DNA of 64,000 nucleotides from Patiria miniata (Eukaryota > Echinodermata > Asteroidea > Valvatida > Asterinidae), in the NCBI RefSeq assembly GCF_015706575.1, contig NW_024037074.1, positions 26,277,334-26,341,333 on the forward strand, read 5' to 3'. The notes under the pieces were generated by a model. That model saw only the letters and a program-made list of their open reading frames with translations, had not been told where the DNA came from and did no database searches. This document shows positions 47,301 through 59,110 of the stretch, in pieces. Numbering within the stretch: the stretch's first letter is position 1; every line of letters begins with the position of its first letter. Position numbers and translations under genes: made by a program.

Positions 47301-50300
47301 AACTCTACGAAATATTACACTCTTGTTAAGATCATCGAAAATGTTAACCAAAATACTGCTTAGCTGTAGACACTTTCCGAACTTAAAGCATTTTTAAAAA
47401 TGAAGATTTTTCTGAAGGAATAAAAAGATCGGTAATTAAATATCTTTAAAAAGTAATAAAAATCGACTCCCTACCTCAGTAATGGGTCCACCCATATTTA
47501 ATTCTTCAGAGGGTGCGCAGACTGAATGTTTGAGGCAAGACTCCCGACGAGTTAGTTACCGTACTTTTTTCCCAGGAATTTTCTTCGGTGTTGCCTGCTT
47601 GCAAAACTCGGGCGTTTGTCATGAGGGAGAGCCGGGCAGGAGAACGAGTTTTATACACAACTCCCCAAATGCGCCATATCATGGTGTTAGCCGAACAAAG
47701 CCCGACCAGGTTCGCATTCAGCCCCATTGTGGCGTTGTCAAAACCAGTTATATCAAAAAACCCTTTACTTCCAAGCCCGGTACCGGTTTGCTATCATAAT
47801 AGACCGAGAATGGAAGCGCGGAACGGGAGTTGGGGCCTGCCGGGTACTGCCGCGGCACAGCCCCAGCGCCTGCCCGCTATCAACAAGGGGGTCTCGCCCC
47901 GTAACAACTGGCGGGGTCAAGCGATTCCTAACTCCGGTCGGCCGTTCACCGGGGAGCCTGTTGTCCGGGGGAGGGGTTGACGCACGCCGAGGGCTAGGGG
48001 CAGACCCGCTCTGAATTCCCGCTGGAAATGTTTTTACGACCTCTTGATCTCCATATTTTTTCGTTTGTGAGGGATACTCGGGGGTTTCTTTTTTCCAGTC
48101 GTTGCGATATACTTTGTTGTAGCTGACTGTTATCGTTCCATTTACATCACAAACCAGGTGAAGGTAGTTGCCCCCACTCTGTGGTTCTATAAACTATAAC
48201 CCAAGTTTGTAAACCCAAATCGATTGAAACGAAAGTTTGGAGTTTATTGACAGATATTTGGAGGTTCATTCGAGGCTGTAATAATAGTTGATGTATTATA
48301 TTGCCATAAAACCATCATTTCTTTGTCGTCTGTGTCCAAAACCCCAAATGGAGATCGACTCGAGACTGTTTAATTCCAACAAATAGTACAATGACATTTC
48401 ACAAACAAATTTTGAGCGTCGACTCTACGCAAATGGATCTAACGCGTAAATGTTTCTCCCCACCCCCCCCCCCTAATATTCTCTGACTATACCTTAGATC
48501 AAACAAAATTGATTTAAAGAAAAACGTATCTAAAACAACTTCGAAATGAGAAAAAAGAAATCTTTCGTTGAGGAAAGTAGTGGCCGCGTAAAATACAAGT
48601 TAAAAAGTTCACTATTAGAATGAACTTCCTAACCAATTAAAAACATTGAAACTTGCACACACAAAAGTTACACAGACTGAACCTCCTACTTGATGACGTC
48701 ATTCGACCATTTTGTCTTAAATTAAGACATTACAAATTCCATTGGTCTTCAGACTTGCATATATGTTGTTTTCGATCCCCATCCGACAAAATAGAAGGAA
48801 AAAAGTGATTTGGCGAGACTTCGGCCTGGAAATGTGATTGGGTTTAGTTCTGAAGATTGCCTTCCCCGTAAGAGTAAAAAAAGAAAAAATAATAATAATA
48901 ATAAAAATGTGGTGTCGAAATTACAACATGGGTGTTAATTTATTCCCCTGTGGTGTTTACATTGTGCAGCGGCAATGTGCTTACGAAAACCCAATATAAA
49001 CAGCATCTGTGTTGATTCAACGCCCCTCGCCTTTGCACAATGAGAAACAAGCTTCCAATTTAGGGGATGTAAAATATGAGGTGGGGGAAAAAACCCGACC
49101 CATATGCAGACTTCGGAAGGCCGTTTAAAGTTTCGCCATACTTGGATGACTAACGACAGAACCCAGTAAAAAATCTTGCCGTAGCTGTAAAATTATAATA
49201 TTGACATCTTGCTTGGTAGCACCTCGTTTTCTGTAAATGTGCTACTGTGTTATTACCTTCGTACGAATCATTTTTTTAAATATGCATTCTTAAATTAAGC
49301 AACATTTCCGGACCAATTTTGCACATCCCTTGTGTAAACGAAAGGGCGGTATACTCCCTCAATTTCTTGACTTGTGTGATGTCTTACAATTAAGGAATAC
49401 TTAAAAAAAAAAATGAATTAAGTATGATTTTTACATGCTGGCCCGGGAATGAAGGTTTGCTGTGTCGTATTCCATTTTGTTGGTGTGAAGAAATTAGAAC
49501 ATACGGTTTACTTTTCGTCGTCAAAAGAGTGAAATTTCAACGAACAAGAATTAAGTATCGATACCTGATATATACAAGCTCAGAAAGAAACGTCCACAAA
49601 AAAAGTCTTGAAAAACATTCTCACCGAAGTAATCTTTGAAAACTATGGTTCAACGATCCTAATCTACATATGCATTGTTATTCGATGCTTGGGGAACTCA
49701 ATATGCTCATGCGCACTATAATCGGGGTTTGATCATGACTGTTGCTTAATCTCAACAGGAAGTGGGTCAAAATGATGGGTCAAACTGTTTCCGGGTCATT
49801 AAACTCGCAAAACAATAAATTGAACTCTGTTTTTGTTCACTTAAATTTTGATGAAAGTCTCAAATTATGGTTCAGATGATTTAAAAAGTGCATTTTTGCA
49901 ATCCATTTTTTTCAGTATCCAGAATTCTTTGTTACGAAGAGTTATTTCGACCCTAGTCCATAATCCTTCGAGTAATGGTTGTGTTTGTTGAATTGGGAAT
50001 AGTGGACAAAACATTAAAGCTCCCGTTCACGAACTTTCTTTGTCCAGTTCAGTAGTCTTTCATCTGACCACGAAAGCTTTGGCCCGTCCGTCCAGCATAT
50101 TGCTATTACAAGAAAATAAGAGATAAGGAGAAGTGACAAAGATGTTTTTGTCAGAGTAAATATTTGTATATCCGTGACTGCGAGGGGGAAAAAACTAGAA
50201 GAAGAGATCGCGTAATTTCAGTCCGTGAGATCGACCCGAGACGGCCGTCATGTCATTCACCCTATCGGGCCGATCGACTCGGGATGACCGGCGAACAAAT

Positions 50301-51657
50301 CGGCGACGCGCGGTGCGGGGGGATCGGGTTCGGCCAAATATTTTCACTCGGCGTTTTGGGTTACAGGCCCGCACAACCGTGCCATCCCCAGCCCCCGTAA
50401 AAAGCTCGCCTGAATTAAAATATAATATAATAATAGGCGAATCGAACGGCAGACGCACCGGTCGCATTACGCGACGGGGAACGGCAAAATAAGAAAGGGG
50501 TCGTAGATACATAAACACGGGCTTCGATCTGGTCCTGACCACTATAACAGCTGTCATATAAAACGTAATATGACAGTGTTCGTGAGGTCCCGGGAAAAAA
50601 GGAATTTCGTTTTACTTTCTTCCCTATTTCTTCGGTGGTTTTTTTCTAACAGAATTACCTCTGGCTGTTAGCTTTACCTGAAAGCCAACAAGGGTGTTAG
50701 CAGCCCCTGGACTGAGTTGCAGGGAGTGCCTTGTGAAAGCATCGCCCGTTAATGTAACTTTGAAGGGGAAAGTGTCTTGCCGCAAAGTGAAGAAGAACAT
50801 TATAAGGTTCTAGATTCGAGTTTGGAACAGCAAACCATACACGACAAACCACGGTAGGCTACAATGCACTCGTTGTAGTGTTTGTAGGAGGCATTGGTGA
50901 TGGTGGTTACGAGGTTGTGCAAGATCTGATTTTTAGTGGAAAATATTAGAAGCTTAACTCCCAGCTGACTTTTTGTTTTATAAATTGAACCAGATGCAAA
51001 TGAAAACTAATAAGTCAAAATCATTACATGCATAAGTCGAAATCTAATAACAATCTGTGTGTTTTCACAGCGACTAAATTTCCAGTCAGTTCCCAACGGT
51101 TAAAAATAAACCACTCAGAATTTGGAAAAGGATGGAAATCTTGGTGAAAATCACGATGATCTTGGTCGTTACAATATTACAATAGTAGTGGTGCATTGTT
51201 AAGATGATATCGCTGATGATGGCATTAAACAAGGGTAGCGATGATTTCACCTCGGATGAAAATGATGAACAGGCCTTAAAGTGTACTATAATACTATGCA
51301 GTTTCCATGTTTTTAAGACGTGCGTTTTATTTTGAGCCCTAATTAATTCGAGAATCACTGATTACTCTCTGGTGGTACAATTCTTTGTACTGTTCAGTTC
51401 TTATGATATCAGCTTCCCGAGCAAAGCGTTATCCCTTACTGTATAAGAAGTCAGTTTTTGACCCGTTCTGGCCCCTAAACCTCTAGGCCTGCAACCTTGA
51501 ACACGATTTTGCTTTTCGTTCCATTTACCTACATTCCACGTTTACTTGAGTCCTGGGGCTGTACAGCACGCCAACCAGCCTTCATGGCACCAAACTCAGG
51601 CTGCCTTACAGTGTGAAAACCCATTGCTTGGCTTTACAAATTGAAAGTTATGAACAA
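44353..51657. other. Long intergenic stretch, no gene supported
   Basis: GC-rich patches occur at about 45900-46100, 47600-48010 and 50210-50480. Also present are C10 at about 48467-48476 and (AAT)n at about 48890-48903. Frames up to 142 codons (46861-47289, 47588-47980, 50195-50557) are unrelated to each other and show no motif. No second copies of any block were found. Confidence 0.5.
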
Positions 51658-51932
51658 TACACTCCAAGGTCAAATTTTATCCGGAATATGGGTCTGAATT
51701 GACCCAACAATCTTCTGGGTCAAAATGGCATTTTTTTTTGTAGAGTAAAATCTTTGCTTTTTTGAGACGAAATGACACATCTGTGAGTCACTGTTCTGAT
51801 GCATTTGACTAGGAAAAATGCAATGTTGACTCCCGACATTGTCATTTTGACCCAGAAAAGCATCAATATGACTCAAATGAAAGTGTCATTTTGACTCGGA
51901 ACTGAAGAGTGTCGGGTCAAATTGACCCTGGA
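51658..51932. repeat. Cluster of inverted GGGTCAAAATGAC motifs (possible MITE)
   Basis: The block opens ACACTCCAAGGTCAAATTTT and closes GAGTGTCGGGTCAAATTGACC. Between them TGGGTCAAAATGG, GTCATTTTGACCCA, GTCATTTTGACTC and GTCAAATTGACCC occur in both orientations. GTCAGATTGACCCGG is also near the end of the hairpin MITE at 10829, suggesting a related family. Exact termini not determined. Confidence 0.45.
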
Positions 51933-52981
51933 TTTTTAAATTTGGAAACAAAATTTTAACACCATTCGCGACTAACAAAGACGATTATTATGGTGAAAAT
52001 CATCTATTAACACGAATGTAACCTCCATAATCGCAAAAAAAAAAGCCACCGAACGAAGGAACGGGGAAAAGTTAACTAATCGAAACAGCATATAATCAGG
52101 ACCTATCTGTAAAGATTAACCTCAAGTATACACTCGATGCCGTGAATGTTGGCGTTCGTGGTTTAACAATGAGCGAGCTGTAATTTCAATGTCGTGTGTT
52201 GTATACAACCGTAATTTTTACATCAGCTGCCAGAGTGGACCTAACCTTTCACTGATCATTCAGGATATAGCTAGAGGCATCAATAGTTTAAAATGCCTTC
52301 AGGCGTTTTAATAGATACAGGCTTGTGTGTATTTCAAATGGAATTTCCTCTTGAATGAAACGTCACAGAATGTGTCAGAGTTGAAGAAATGCTCAGGGCA
52401 TGATATGCTATTGTAAATCGAGAAAAGTATGGTCTCTTAAGGGTTAACAGTTTGCGAATGCAGTGTTATAGGCTATTCCTATCGACTTTTGATGTCATAC
52501 TGATATCGCCCGTCAACATCAATGTATTCATATTATAGAAGGAAATAACGTGATGCTTCCTCACGATACTTACACCAAAAGGCTATTTTCCTTCAAATTG
52601 AGCTCTTTCGGAACTTATGTGGCAGAAATGCACAAGACATCTGCGAAACTAAAAAAAAATGACGAGAATACGAGAAGGAGGTCGCGTCCCAAGTTGAGCA
52701 AGCTCCGGCTCCGGTAAGAAAGAAAAAAAAGCAAGGGGCGTCGACCGCACCGTCCCTCTTCGTCCTAGTACGGGGGCCCGCTGACGCGAAGTACCCCGGG
52801 GCTGTTGTGGGAGTCGTGCTATCCGATATAGACCCATTCGCAAGGTGAAAGGGCGCGACGGCCCGCCAGAAATCGCCGGCCATTGTTGCCTTTATTTAGG
52901 TGAAGGTGGTTGCCCGCAGAGAGGGGATAATGGGCCAAGTTCATGGACCTACTAGGTGCTTGTGGAGGGTGTCTGGAGTAC
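51933..52981. other. Intergenic stretch, no gene supported
   Basis: A GC-rich patch lies at about 52690-52880. Minus-strand frames there (52593-52883) have no recognised family. Confidence 0.45.
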
Positions 52982-53000
52982 GGGGGGGGGGGGGGGGGGG
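52982..53000 (+). repeat. G19 homopolymer
   Basis: Uninterrupted G run inside a GC-rich patch, followed by CTCCAGTG. Confidence 0.9.
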
Positions 53001-53807
53001 CTCCAGTGTCGCGCGCAAGGATTAAGCGTGCCTTGAAACTCACAGAGTTCACCCAAACCAGGTGGACCATATTCTGCCCTATACCGCTAGCGGTTTAATT
53101 TCACGGATTCCATTGGCTCAAGAACGTCATGACTCATGAATATGTAAATACACTAAATGCAATGACCCTATCAGAATCAGTGGTTCATCATCAATGCGCC
53201 AAGTAGTTGCCAAGCCCATCGCCAACCACTCAGCAAGACAAAAACGAACAAATCTGTATCTGGCGCAATACACGCATCGAACCAAAAAAACACAACCTTT
53301 CTCCTGAAGTTGACTCAGACTAGTTTGCCGTTAGGTAGTGCTACAATCAGTCAGTTGGTTAAAACATGACACTAACAATTTAACCAGTGCATAGTTGTTT
53401 CGCATGACACTTGAGCATTAAATATACACAGAAGTGTCGACATAGGCCTAATGGAATAACTTATTGTCAGAAACCGCGACGATTTCAATCCGGGCACGCT
53501 ATAAATTCTATCACGAAGGCCCACTTCAATGGCGAAAGCATTGAGCTAGCTATTGTTCAGATAATCCATCACGGAGCAGTAGATTGTACAAGCGTGCCAA
53601 ATGGTTTCTACATTCAACGGGGTCTTGGTGAGTGTAGGCCTACAGTGATCACCCGCAAGAATAACAACCAGAATTCGAACATGTCCCGCTATAGCTGTCT
53701 ATGAAAGGTGGGCCTTTTTAAAACAAAAAAAATCGACATTTTCAGCACAAAGATGACTTTTCTTTTTGCAAAAACGTGTAACTGCTAGAAATTTTAACAT
53801 GCGTCGC
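53001..53807. other. Intergenic stretch, no gene supported
   Basis: A 97-codon frame at 53411-53704 is unrecognised. ACCGCTAGCGGT near 53083 is a short perfect palindrome. Confidence 0.45.
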
Positions 53808-54229
53808 CAGTGTTGCAGTCGAGTACGAGTACTTTGTCATAAGTACGAGTATGGGTTCAAGGCAGTTTTTTCCCCACGAGTACGAGTACCAAAAATGTAC
53901 TCGAGTAAGAGTACGAGTATATATACGAGTATACGAGTATGAGTAGTTCCACAAATATGAGAAAAATTTCAATGGCCGTCGTGTGCTTTCAAAGGCTTTT
54001 TGCTATATCACACTAGGTATTAAACAAAATTATGCAGAAGCCTCCCAAACAGTATAGAAAACTGGTTCTTTTCCTGCGTGTAGCTCTTCAATCTTTAAAA
54101 TTCTTGCGGGAGATCATTTGCAAGAGTACGAGTACGAGTACTTTGTCATGAGTACGAGTCCGAGTGCAGGTATTTGTTTGCGAGTACGAGTACGAGTGCA
54201 TTTTCGTGAGTACGAGCACTACAACACTG
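53808..54229. mobile_element. hAT-like non-autonomous element with GAGTAC hexamer arrays (422 bp)
   Basis: The ends are inverted: CAGTGTTGCAGT on the left, and CAGTGTTGTAGT as the reverse complement of the right end. Just inside each end is a run of GAGTAC/GAGTAT hexamers. The phrase ACGAGTACTTTGTCATNAGT occurs in the same orientation in both runs (about 53825 and 54133), so the hexamer arrays are direct, not inverted. The ~180-base centre (about 53945-54120) is AT-rich and non-coding. Flanking 8-mers differ, so no target duplication is claimed. Confidence 0.7.
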
Positions 54230-54439
54230 ACAAGCGGACGAGGAATGGAATGAACTCTTATGAGCCAGTAAAATATTAAAAAAAATCATATTTTATTTTG
54301 ACAGTTATTAAGATTAAATAATGCAAAGCTAAAAATGAACCAATGTCGAATTTGGGGTGAGTCGTTTGACCCGGACCACCTGGCATAAAATTCCTGTTTT
54401 GGGTAAAGTTTCCGAAACCTTCCTGTAAGGCTATATCGT
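54230..54439. other. Spacer between the hexamer element and a SINE
   Basis: Nothing recognised. Confidence 0.4.
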
Positions 54440-54680
54440 TTCATGTACGCTGACACCACGGTTTTCTAAAAACGCCAACGGCATTGTAGCTCATAGCCGG
54501 AAACTATCGAGGGCAAAATTTAAAAAAAAATCCATTTCCAAGAGTGGGAAGAAAGAAAACTAACATTCTGGGGAAATCATCGGGATGCATGAAAATAATA
54601 CATAATGCACTGGTTGGGACTCAAACCGGGTTATCATGCACGAGACGCGAGAGAGTGACCATCGAACCAACCCGACTCTG
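54440..54680 (-). mobile_element. SINE family 1, degenerate copy
   Basis: On the minus strand it has a box A-like TTGGTTCGATGGT and a box B-like GGTTTGAGTCC (complement of 54617-54627), then CCCCAGAATGTTAG and TTCTTCCCACTC. These line up with the CCCCAGAATATTCTT and CCTCCCACCTCT of the full copies. The right half of the hairpin is lost. The distal part (GGCTATGAGCTACAATGCC) weakly matches the family's GAGCCACAGTGCC. Confidence 0.55.
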
Positions 54681-57600
54681 TGTTTTCCACTCATCTGCGA
54701 TGAAGTTACAAGCGGAACATGAAGATACAACATGGCAAAATCCGCTTGTCTTGAATCAGCTTACATTGCAGATATTGTTGGTTATACCAAGGGTGTTACT
54801 GTCTTTACCAAGTATTGGTTATTAAAGGCACGTGACAACATCGGTCGTTATCCGGAAATGAACCTACTGATTAAATGAGAACCCCCCTCCCTTCAGAGTG
54901 AAGATTGGGCTGGTACCAAATACCCTGTGGAAGTATTCCGCCTGAAATGGTAAGCAGTAATAAATGGGCACATTTTTTGTTTTTAATTTGACGATATTCA
55001 TTACCGGGGGTAAATACTGTGTGAGGAGTACCCATCCACTGCATGGGACCTCGACGTCACATACATTAACCAGCTGAATGAGAATCATGTCCTCAGTGCT
55101 TATTTTGGGATTGTACACGAGAGGGTCCGATTCAAAAATATTTTACAAGACTCAAAATATATTTGCATAGATTTTTATCCGTTTTCTCAAAATGTAAAGT
55201 ATTGCAACTAATCTGACACTTCCATAGGTCATTGTTATGGACCGTACATAGAATTTTCAGCAATTTTGTTGCTTAAAAATGCACAAATGCAAAAGATCGT
55301 TTATGTACCTATAAGTTAACTATGCCTGTTTTATGTATACCAAAACGGCACTGATGTAACCCCGAACTTATACAAAATGGCAGAGGAAATGAACGAGCGA
55401 CGGTAGTTGGCAAACCACACTCCGCAATGAAGGCAAAGGGAAAGTTACAAATAAAATAGTAATCCATTCAGATTATAGGAACATCGTCTATAAATGTAAA
55501 TAAAACGTCAAATTTGAGATTATGTACATGATATTTCAGTTAGCTTTTGCACAAGCCCACTTTATTGAAAAGTCAAGTAAAAGAGACGGTGCTATGGGTT
55601 TGTCCCTGAAGGGAACAGAGTTCTTTTGCACTTGCGAACGTCATTCAATATTGCGATGCGGGTCGGATTTATTCAAAGGACAGTGTGTTTATTCAAAGAA
55701 ACAAACATCTGAACTCAGGGTGAAAAGTTCAATAATGTAACGTGTGGCAAGACTAGGATTTGTTACTTATCATGACTTTTTCGGCATTTCCCCCCCTCAA
55801 ACAGAATCGAAGCTCATAAATTCGCAAGCTGGGGTGAATTCTTTTTGACAGATATATGAATCTGCGTTCGGGGGAATTGTGCATGTTACACATTTTTTTT
55901 CAGAGAATTATTATTTATTAATTTGTTTGTGACCTATCGCCCCAACTTGATCCGCTCTGAGAGAAAAGGTTTCGGGTCATCAATTATTATTCCGAAGATG
56001 GAGGTTCGTCAAAAAATAAAATAAAAAATTAAAATAACATAACATATAAAGCTTGCCTCGGTAGATTTGCAGTGCCCCTTAGGCAAAGTTCACGAATTCC
56101 ACTTCGAGAAGACGGAAATATTTTACATTTTTTTAGCAGCTGACTTTTAAATGAAAAAAAAAAAGATTAACCTAGCTGTATAACGCAGAAACATTCCCTA
56201 ACGGGCAACTTGTTGACCATTCCCCATAATAGTAATAAGCAATTTGCGAATCGAGAGTTAGGTATTCGTTTGGTTTGATATTTTATTCGTTTACCCTTTC
56301 CTATTGGTCGAGAGCACATCACGTGGCCGGTTTTAAACGGTTGATAAAGAACACAGTGTCACATGAAATTTTGACTCCTATGAAATCCAGTGCAGTACCG
56401 TGTAATTGGTTGACCGTTCACAATCCTCACGTAGGCATGCGCAATACCTTCGCCTCGGGTCATTATCAGCATCCAGACTCTAACCGGTCTTTAACAGAAT
56501 GCTTAAAACCGGCCAAGCACACATTTATTCCCTTAATAAAATACATACATGCGCATTCAAATCCCCAAGTATATTCAATGCCAGCCTTACATCAGCTTCC
56601 TCCAGCTCTCTTAATGGTCTGGTGCCTTTCAGCCATTCTCACCCGTTGTGAACAAATATTGGTATTGAATTTTGCGAGAGAGTCAAGAACCAGATTAATT
56701 GACTAAAATGAGCAAGCATAATGTTGGACAGGCCAACGTATTAGGATCTAGTATACATGACCGATATAATTGAGAATTATGTGGCTTCGAATTTGGCGTT
56801 GACATTGGCGCGCCATGGTGAAATGTCGTAGCCGCAGACATCAATGCTTGTTTCGTACAATATAGTAGGTCACGTGCAGATGGCTCATTTTTCAGATAGT
56901 TTGAAAGATGCGAGTGGGACACTGTTCCATCTTTGGTTCTTCTTTATTTGATTTATTTTAATTTTGACTACATAATCTTTAAAACAAACTTAGATGAATC
57001 AACGACGAAAAGCAACCTTTCAAAAGCTATTAAACCGCTTGTCATTAGTTTGGTTCCATTTTACCTACTGGTCCCGAGATCAGATACGTTCCATTGTTTC
57101 CATACGAGCCACCGGCAGATCCACAACCACAGTTTCGGTAACGCCAAGTGACCGGCGGCCAGCCGTTTCGAATTCGAAGTGAGGGGGACCCCATTAACGT
57201 TCCCCCCTTTTCTTTCTGTCTTTAAATTATCACGAAACTGGTATAGAGGGAAAGGGCATTAGTAGCATGGTCCCCATGAATATTATGATGGTAACATTGG
57301 TATCATTTCCGAATCCCGCATGCGGCCGACAATAATAGTTAGCCCATAGTTCGTCTTACTTCGCACGAACACGCTATTCGACTATAACTGGACTAATCGA
57401 GTCAACTTGTGGGGATCGCTTAAACCGATGTTGCTCATAAGATTGGTCGCATCGTTGGTTACCAATCACTATCCCAGCAAATCATGATGCACGGCAGGGA
57501 GCCAGGATGGACAAGTTTCAGAACGCCATTTGACCATCGTTCCAACTAGAGACGTTTCACTTGTACTTGTAGTCGTACCCCTCTCTGGTCGTACCCAAGA

Positions 57601-57845
57601 ACCTATCCAAGGGCGCCGGGGACCTCGAATTGTTTTCTGAGTTAAGTTGGGTACGTTTCGTTTGGCCAGTGACCCGGACTCGGCACTTCCGTTTGCGCAC
57701 GACACAGCCGCACGAAATTGACGCTATTGTTTATGGCAAGTGATGGACCCATAATGATTTGGAACGCCTGCGATTTCTTAACAAGTTTTGTTAAAAAAAC
57801 GATTAGCGATCAGAAGCGCCAGTGGATATGGGCGCTGGTGGCGAC
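54681..57845. other. Intergenic stretch, no gene supported
   Basis: The longest frame (143 codons, 56275-56706) has no recognisable motif. A GC-richer patch lies at about 57460-57700 with a minus-strand frame rich in Arg/Ser/Gly. No repeat partners found. Confidence 0.45.
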
Positions 57846-58005
57846 CAGTGGTGTAAACAAACTAATGGGGGACACGTCCCCACGCCCGCTCGAGGCCTGT
57901 GGCCCCCGAATTCGTGTAAAGCAGTTTGAGCTTTTTATTGTTAAAAATATACCGAATGCCCCCAAGTGCCCCCTCCCCTGCGAACTGAAACCAAGCTACG
58001 CTATG
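57846..58005. mobile_element. Possible short hAT-like relic
   Basis: It starts CAGTGGTGTAAACAAACT and ends CCAAGCTACGCTATG, whose complement CATAGCGTAGCTTGG approximates CAGTGGCGTAGCTTGG. The interior contains GGGGGACACGTCCCC and AAGTGCCCCCTCCCC, as in the G-tract elements near 29.3 and 31.1 kb. Decayed; no target duplication seen. Confidence 0.4.
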
Positions 58006-58614
58006 CAGGGGCGTTCGCATTTAAATTAATATTAGTGCGCAGGCCCAACATAGTCACCAATATACCACTACTACTAGTACTAGTCAACCAATGGTCCTCG
58101 GTGGAGCCTGTCCCGTGTTGTGACGCGTTCCCGAAGGAGTCGAGACGGGTCAAGTTAACGGCGACTCCTCGGGTCATTAGGCCCGTCGCCGGCGCGCCCG
58201 AACGGCCAGGAGACTCGACCCATTACCGTCACCCAATCTGCCAACTTCCGGGCGGGAGTGGTCAGTCGTTATGAAATAATCCACGAGCGTTTTCTTTTCA
58301 CAATGTAGGCAGAGTTAATGGGCGTCCATCGCGTCGACCGTGGTGACTCACTCAGAGGTAAAATCGAGTGCTTAAGACGTCTGATGGTCAGACGCAAGAT
58401 ACAGGTTTCTTTACGTTGCTTTGATTTTGATTGACCAGTACACGGACGTTTTGTCTGAATGGTCAGCTAAAATGACAGGTCGTTTAGATAACAATCTGCC
58501 GATAGGATCTCCGTAGGAACAGCATCGACCAATTTCACGGAGCTTCAATTTGCGAAGCATTATTTGGTTAACAAACACATATCGAGCGATGTATACTGCC
58601 TGGGATTGGTTCTC
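58006..58614. other. CpG-rich stretch, no gene seen
   Basis: About 58090-58260 is dense in CG. ACTACTAGTACTAGT lies near 58067. No frame is recognised. Confidence 0.45.
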
Positions 58615-59110
58615 AACTCTACAAAATGCAACCCAACTCGACAAAAATGAAAACGCAACCCAAGTCAGCCCAACGAAATCCCGCCTAACCCAAAACATTG
58701 AACCCCAACCCCTCCTAACCCAATTAAAAGAACCCCACCCATCGCAACCCAATTCAACCCAACCCGACCCAACGCAACTCAACTTGACCCAACTGAACTC
58801 AACGAAACTGAACTCAACGAAACCGAACCGAACCAAACCCAACCCAATGCATGCGCAACACAAGCAACCTAACCCAAACCAACCCAAACCGAACGCAACT
58901 CACCCGAACCTAACCCAACCCAACCCAACCCAACTTTACGCAACTCAACCAACCTAACCCAACCCATTCCAACCCTGTGTATCTATACCAAACTCAACCC
59001 AACCATTCCAACTCAACTCAGCCCAACTCAACCCAACCCAAACCAATCCCACCCCATCAAGCCTAAATAAATCCAACTGTCCACCCCAAGCAAAAACCCA
59101 ACCAAACCCA
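58615..59110 (+). repeat. Degenerate AACCC pentanucleotide array (~500 bp)
   Basis: The plus strand is almost free of G and consists of AACCC, AACTC, AACCG, AACGC and similar 5-base units, e.g. AACCCAACCCAACCCAACCC at about 58914-58933. Most units keep the 5-base phase despite many substitutions. The minus strand is GGGTT-rich and G4-prone. Frames through it on both strands are Thr/Gln/Asn/Pro- or Gly/Trp/Val-rich artefacts. Confidence 0.9.

Noticed and set aside
58550-58957. 135- and 158-codon open frames on both strands
   Set aside because: They translate the degenerate AACCC array (Thr/Gln/Asn/Pro-rich one way, Gly/Trp/Val-rich the other). The absence of stops follows from the repeat and not from coding.
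58615-59110. Interstitial telomere repeat
   Set aside because: The phase is 5 bases (AACCC), not the 6-base CCCTAA unit of most animals. CCTAACCC occurs only as a scattered variant.
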